Source of the DNA: Betaproteobacteria bacterium
GTDB lineage: Bacteria; Pseudomonadota; Gammaproteobacteria; Burkholderiales; Burkholderiaceae
Direction: 5' to 3'
Length of the DNA: 5,847 nucleotides
Assembly: GCA_947468785.1 (NCBI GenBank)
Contig: CANIMS010000120.1
Span: 1-5,847, forward strand
Below, one piece after another: positions 1-5,847 of this stretch (the stretch's first letter is position 1; each line of letters opens with the position of its first letter). The translations under genes and the position numbers were made by a program. The notes under the pieces are model-generated. The model was not told where the DNA came from, made no database searches, and was given only the letters and a program-made list of their open reading frames with translations.

Positions 1-2830
<2,830 letters not shown>

Positions 2831-2890
2831 GGGGTAGTACGGCAATAAAAGTAGTCATGCAATCAAACACTCATTAATAGATGTCTTAGT

Positions 2891-2911
2891 AAAATCCTCT
2901 TCGAGGGTTTT
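2891..2911. other. Terminator-like hairpin in the bchN upstream region
   Basis: AAAATCCTC (2891-2899) and GAGGGTTTT (2903-2911) form a nine-pair stem around a TTC loop. Read on the plus strand the only irregularity is one U-G wobble. Read on the minus strand, the direction of bchN, that pair becomes an A-C mismatch. Both sides end in runs of A/T, as in a short intrinsic terminator. It lies about 100 bases before the bchN start, so it could be a second weak terminator, an attenuator in the bchN leader, or chance. The rest of 2794-2978 shows no gene and no convincing sigma-70 promoter for bchN. Confidence 0.35.
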
Positions 2912-2919
2912 AGATATAA

Positions 2920-2929
2920 GTGTTTACAC
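2920..2929. promoter_or_regulatory. Short palindrome GTGTTTACAC, possible operator
   Basis: GTGT and ACAC are perfect inverted arms around a TT centre, about 130 bases upstream of the bchN start. The arms contain TGT and ACA, the half-sites of PpsR/CrtJ operators, but those are separated by 12 bases in the known consensus (TGT-N12-ACA) and by only 2 here, so this is not a standard PpsR site. A binding role for some other regulator is possible; chance is also quite likely. Confidence 0.2.
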
Positions 2930-2978
2930 CCATCAATTAAGCCTAAAGAAATTGGCGCAGTATTTTCAGTTCCAAATA

Positions 2979-3013
2979 AAAAGCCCCAAATCCGTGCAGA
3001 TAGTGGGGCTTTT
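2979..3013. terminator. Strong bidirectional intrinsic terminator
   Basis: AAAAGCCCCA (2979-2988) and TGGGGCTTTT (3004-3013) form a perfect 10-base stem with a GC-rich core. The 15-base loop can add a small inner ATC/GAT stem. T-rich tracts follow the stem on both strands (CTTTTATTT on plus, CTTTTTATTT on minus), so it can work in both directions. It lies about 20 bases after the stop of the small membrane protein gene (minus strand) and so ends that transcript, isolating it from bchN. Confidence 0.9.
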
Positions 3014-3031
3014 ATTTAGCGTGGGTCTACT

Positions 3032-3235
3032 CTAGCGCTGGGACTTTAGTAGGGCCTTGAATGTAAGGATGCTAAGGGCGATGGCGATGCCTAGGGAAAC
3101 CAAAAACATGGCAAATTTGGATTGAGTCTGGCCTGTAGGAAAGATCAGGTAAAAGGCAACGGTAATACTGACGACCATTCCAAAAAATCCTGCAATTTTA
3201 GAAATCCGATCTTTCATATCATGAAATTTGAACAT
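3032..3235 (-). CDS. Small two-helix membrane protein of unknown function
   Basis: I do not recognise this family. From the ATG at 3235 the product has 67 residues: a short basic N-terminus (MKDRISK), a hydrophobic helix at about 14-32, a brief polar turn (PTGQTQSK), a second helix at about 41-59, and a basic tail (KALLKSQR). This predicts an inner-membrane hairpin with both ends in the cytoplasm. I chose this start because AAGGA lies 8 bases upstream. The open frame extends further to an ATG at 3280 (82 residues) and a TTG at 3298 (88 residues), adding an acidic stretch (YEEDLDPER). Those starts lack a visible ribosome binding site, but the extension looks protein-like and cannot be excluded. 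A candidate promoter lies at 3311-3339 and a strong terminator follows the stop, so the gene may be transcribed alone or as the tail of the SDR operon. Confidence 0.65.
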   Translation of the reverse strand: MFKFHDMKDRISKIAGFFGMVVSITVAFYLIFPTGQTQSKFAMFLVSLGIAIALSILTFKALLKSQR

Positions 3236-3310
3236 GCTCTGCATCCTTTCAGGGTCTAAGTCTTCTTCGTACAAGAACATCAATGAATGATGATTCAATT
3301 ATTTTTAAAA

Positions 3311-3339
3311 ACTTTAAACCTCGTCATTGGTCGCGTCAA
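3311..3339 (-). promoter_or_regulatory. Candidate sigma-70 promoter for the small membrane protein gene
   Basis: On the minus strand TTGACG (3334-3339) is followed after exactly 17 bases by TAAAGT (3311-3316). That is 5 of 6 matches to the -35 consensus and 4 of 6 to the -10. Transcription would begin near 3304. That leaves a leader of about 70 bases before the ATG at 3235 and almost none before the TTG at 3298, which favours the shorter protein. Confidence 0.45.
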
Positions 3340-3361
3340 GATAACTAGGGTAAACCCTTGA

Positions 3362-4336
3362 TCAATTAGTCGTTTTCTTCATCTCAAGCATGCCTACTTC
3401 CATGGAGTAGATGGGCTCATAGGCTAATTGATCCCGAGCTTTCTGAATCGATACAGAGAAAGGATGCGCCATTAAATGGACCATTTCCCTAATTAAGGGT
3501 GGCTCTCCTCGAAGCGGCAAGTATTTCCAGCCATTTTCTGTAAAGCGAGCTAAGGGCCAGGCAAAGGAACGGGGTATTGATAAAGTGGGGTCTTTGTAAC
3601 GACCGGCCTTAAGTCTCATTGACATCCATTGCCGAAATTGAATGGGCTCACCATCACTGATAAAAAAACTTTCTTGATTTGATGCTGACAGCAGAGCTTT
3701 TTTGACTGCTTCGCAAAGATTTTGAATATAACAAGTTGAAAAGGGGTAGTGGCCCTCATCAAACCAGCCAAACTGATTCCGGTCGGCGGCTTCACCTAAG
3801 CGACGGTCAATTAAATCACCCCTACCCCAAATGGATGCTGGTCTAAGGCTAATGGTTCGAAACATTTCATCTCCAGCCTCTAGGACCAACTTCTCTGCCT
3901 GGAGCTTGCTATTGCTATAGGGAAAGTCTTGCAGAGATGGCAAAGAGCGGGATTCTGAAACATCTAGATTTTGACTTAATGGATTTTTAGCAATTGATGC
4001 ATCACTCATATAAATGAACTGCTGTACGCCAGCCTGCTTTGCTGACTCTAGGAGATTTTTTGTCATGAGAACGTTTGTTTCATACAGAGTCTTTTCTGAA
4101 TTCCACAGTTTCATCTCTGCCGCACAATGAATCACCACATCGAAACCCTCGAGGCGCTTCGATAAGCCCTTAATGTCGTTTAGATCCCCTGACCAAAATT
4201 CAATATTGGAATGAAGTTTTGGGTCGTTAGCACGAGGGTCACGAAAGTGGCACAGGATCTGGTGATCTTCAGCATTCAAAGACTCAAGCAAATGACTCCC
4301 AACAAAACCACTGGTACCAGTCAAAAAGATCTTCAT
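3362..4336 (-). CDS. NAD(P)-dependent epimerase/dehydratase, extended SDR family
   Basis: This 324-residue cytoplasmic protein has the layout of an extended short-chain dehydrogenase/reductase (epimerase, dehydratase or 3-beta-HSD-like). Seen: the nucleotide-binding glycine motif TGTSGFVG at 6-13; GDL at 50-52, which usually contacts the adenine; VVIHCAA at 67-73; the catalytic pair Tyr140 and Lys144 in YSNSK, with a probable catalytic serine in MSDAS (110-114); and LRPASIWGRGD at 164-174, typical of the group. The C-terminal third, which sets substrate choice, is not diagnostic, so the substrate is unknown (a nucleotide sugar, steroid- or terpenoid-like alcohol, or other). The ATG at 4336 opens directly with MKIFLTG, as expected for the first beta strand; AGG four bases upstream is a modest ribosome binding site. 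It lies 55 bases after a small membrane protein gene on the same strand and is probably cotranscribed with it. Confidence 0.9.
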   Translation of the reverse strand: MKIFLTGTSGFVGSHLLESLNAEDHQILCHFRDPRANDPKLHSNIEFWSGDLNDIKGLSKRLEGFDVVIHCAAEMKLWNSEKTLYETNVLMTKNLLESAKQAGVQQFIYMSDASIAKNPLSQNLDVSESRSLPSLQDFPYSNSKLQAEKLVLEAGDEMFRTISLRPASIWGRGDLIDRRLGEAADRNQFGWFDEGHYPFSTCYIQNLCEAVKKALLSASNQESFFISDGEPIQFRQWMSMRLKAGRYKDPTLSIPRSFAWPLARFTENGWKYLPLRGEPPLIREMVHLMAHPFSVSIQKARDQLAYEPIYSMEVGMLEMKKTTN

Positions 4337-4391
4337 AGACCTACACAGTTGGGTATGTAATTAAATCGAAGGAAATTCATTCGCCGACCAT

Positions 4392-4643
4392 TTACTTACT
4401 AAACCACTGCCCAAGAAATAATGCAGATCTTCCATAGTAATAAGCAGTAGCTAATAACACTTTTGGGGAGAGCGCGATAATCGAAACCAGTAGCAAAGGA
4501 ATGAAATACCAATGACGAGTTGATCCATAGCCACCCAAGATAATGAGCCCTAAAAAAATAAGTTTGCGTACTCCACCACGAGGTAGCCAGGGACTTCTTT
4601 TATAGATAGGCTCTTTATTAGTCGCGAAACTTTCGTCTGTCAT
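4392..4643 (-). CDS. Small membrane protein of unknown function
   Basis: The 83-residue product is not one I recognise. A polar N-terminus with basic residues (about 1-27, ending in PRGGVRK) precedes a hydrophobic segment at about 28-40 (LIFLGLIILGGYG), a short aromatic turn (STRHWY), and a second hydrophobic stretch at about 46-60 that continues into an aromatic, weakly hydrophobic tail (ATAYYYGRSALFLGQWF). The positive-inside rule places the N-terminus in the cytoplasm. The start is an ATG with AGGA three bases upstream. It is the first gene of the minus-strand unit that includes the SDR gene; a candidate promoter lies at 4687-4715. It could be a membrane partner of the SDR enzyme, but only position supports this. 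Confidence 0.8.
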   Translation of the reverse strand: MTDESFATNKEPIYKRSPWLPRGGVRKLIFLGLIILGGYGSTRHWYFIPLLLVSIIALSPKVLLATAYYYGRSALFLGQWFSK

Positions 4644-4686
4644 CTTCCTGGCATCACTAAAAATACATGTCTAGTCTAAGTGAACT

Positions 4687-4715
4687 ATCATAGATAATTA
4701 TTAGGGATTCATCAA
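4687..4715 (-). promoter_or_regulatory. Candidate sigma-70 promoter for the small membrane protein / SDR unit
   Basis: On the minus strand TTGATG (4710-4715) and TATGAT (4687-4692) are separated by 17 bases, matching the consensus at 4 of 6 and 5 of 6 positions. Transcription would start near 4680, leaving a leader of about 37 bases. The -35 box touches the first base of the divergent ABC transporter start codon, so the two genes share this 71-base spacer and their expression may interfere. Confidence 0.5.
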
Positions 4716-5847
4716 TGACTAAGCAGAGCAACAAGACCAATCCCCGCGGGTTTCGCACCTTAGCAGCACTTATCCCATTTTTAAAGCCATATAAAAAGCA
4801 GCTTGTATTGGCAATCTTTAGTTTAGTGCTCGCAGCAAGTGCAACCTTGGCTGTTCCCTTCTCTTTTAGGCAAATCATCGATTTGGGATTTAATGCCAAT
4901 AGTGGCAACCAAATCAATACAACTTTTTTAACCTTATTTGCTGTTGCTTTTTTAGTCGCATTAGGAACGTCTCTCCGTTTTTATATGGTTTCTTGGCTAG
5001 GCGAAAAAATTACGACTGATATTCGCTCGTCAGTCTATAGCCATGTGATCAAACAAAGCCCAGAGTTCTTTGAATTGACTCAAAGCGGTGAAATTCTCTC
5101 GCGTCTCAATACTGATACGGTACTGATTCAGACATTAATCGGCACGAGCGTGTCGATGGCCATTAGAAATATGCTCTTGCTAGCAGGTGGCTTGGTCATG
5201 ATGTTTATCACCAGCCCAAAATTATCTGTGCTGATTTTTGCTACCTTACTGCTCACTATTATTCCTACCGTGATTATGGGTAGGCGCGTGCGCAAACTCT
5301 CTCGCAATTCCCAAGATAAGATTGCCGATGCCTCTGCTTTAGCAAGCGAGAAATTAAATGCAATTCCGACAATTCAATCATTTACAAATGAAAAGATAGA
5401 AATTAAGCGCTTTAATCAAGCCATTCAAACTGCACTGCTTGCAGCTATCACTCGAACACAGGCTAGATCCTTGCTCACTTTCGTTGCTATTTTGTTTGGC
5501 TTTACCAGCATTATCTTAGTTCTCTGGCTTGGTGCTTATGCCGTCATGGACGGCCAGATTAGCGCCGGAGAGTTATCTCAATTTATTTTGTATGCAGTGA
5601 TTGTTGCGGGTGCTATCGCCGGCATCTCCGAAGTGATAGGTGACACCCAAAGAGCAATTGGTGCCAGCGATCGTCTTTTAGAGCTGCTCAATGTGCAATC
5701 CTCTATTCAAACAGTAGCAGCTGTGGAGTCTATCCCTCAGGTCAATGCCAATGGCATTGGAGTAGAAGTACAAAATCTATACTTTCACTATCCATCTAAT
5801 CAAAATAGCGTTTTATCCGATGTCTCTTTCGACATTAAACCAGGCGA
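4715..5847 (+). CDS. ABC exporter half-transporter, MsbA-like permease/ATPase fusion (3' end cut by window edge)
   Basis: The first 377 residues of an inner-membrane ABC exporter are present; such half-transporters are usually about 580-600 residues and act as homodimers. The transmembrane domain spans roughly residues 15-325, with hydrophobic segments near 30-51, 71-92, 147-168, 169-189, 253-275 and 285-305. Typical type-IV exporter landmarks are seen: WLGEKITTDIRSSVY (94-108), the SGEILSRLNTDT stretch (124-135), and AIPTIQSFTNE (217-227). The nucleotide-binding domain begins at about 349 (VEVQNLYFHYP), where Tyr359 is the likely A-loop residue. The window ends at IKPG, just before Walker A, so ATPase motifs cannot be checked. 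It resembles MsbA-related exporters of proteobacteria; the substrate (lipid, peptide or drug) is unknown. The ATG has AGGGA seven bases upstream. It is transcribed away from the SDR unit. Confidence 0.93.
   Translation, partial: MTKQSNKTNPRGFRTLAALIPFLKPYKKQLVLAIFSLVLAASATLAVPFSFRQIIDLGFNANSGNQINTTFLTLFAVAFLVALGTSLRFYMVSWLGEKITTDIRSSVYSHVIKQSPEFFELTQSGEILSRLNTDTVLIQTLIGTSVSMAIRNMLLLAGGLVMMFITSPKLSVLIFATLLLTIIPTVIMGRRVRKLSRNSQDKIADASALASEKLNAIPTIQSFTNEKIEIKRFNQAIQTALLAAITRTQARSLLTFVAILFGFTSIILVLWLGAYAVMDGQISAGELSQFILYAVIVAGAIAGISEVIGDTQRAIGASDRLLELLNVQSSIQTVAAVESIPQVNANGIGVEVQNLYFHYPSNQNSVLSDVSFDIKPG

Noticed and set aside
3347..3358. AGGGT-AA-ACCCT palindrome just after the SDR gene as a terminator
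   Set aside because: The loop would be only two bases (four if the inner pair opens) and no T run follows on the minus strand, so it is unlikely to terminate transcription.
4657..4917. Minus-strand 86-codon open frame upstream of the small membrane protein gene
   Set aside because: Mostly antisense to the N-terminal membrane domain of the ABC exporter, whose frame is clearly coding; its apparent hydrophobicity reflects that.

Overview
This window looks like one edge of a bacteriochlorophyll (photosynthesis) gene cluster in a purple bacterium, together with the ordinary chromosomal genes beside it. By eye the base composition is AT-leaning. The gene style, with close spacing, short gaps and a GCCCC/GGGGC terminator, fits a freshwater betaproteobacterium such as a phototrophic Polynucleobacter or a relative in the Burkholderiales. 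That placement is inference from composition and gene content; no database search was possible.

Layout. Positions 1-2793 (minus strand) hold bchN followed by bchB, the two catalytic subunits of the dark-operative (light-independent) protochlorophyllide reductase. They are joined by a 4-base ATGA overlap. bchB runs off the left edge with only its last residues missing. Positions 2794-3030 are a gene-free spacer containing a strong bidirectional terminator (2979-3013), a second terminator-like hairpin, a short palindrome, and an inverted repeat that includes the TTG start codon of bchN. Positions 3032-4643 (minus strand) hold three non-photosynthetic genes: a tiny two-helix membrane protein, an extended short-chain dehydrogenase/epimerase, and a second small membrane protein. 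A divergent ABC exporter half-transporter gene starts at 4715 on the plus strand and is cut by the right edge just before its Walker A motif.

How the parts work together. BchN and BchB form the NB heterotetramer, which binds protochlorophyllide and reduces its ring D double bond with electrons from BchL; bchL is not in the window. The three cysteines of BchN and the aspartate of BchB that hold the [4Fe-4S] cluster are all present, so the enzyme looks functional. The terminator at 2979-3013 separates the photosynthesis transcript from the upstream membrane/SDR genes, so bchN probably begins its own transcription unit. The genes from 3032 to 4643 have no visible link to photosynthesis.

I did not find a clear, wholly new system. 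The points most worth a second look are the leader of bchN (TTG start, inverted repeat, extra hairpin), the cluster edge lacking bchF before bchN, and the unassigned small membrane protein next to the SDR gene.
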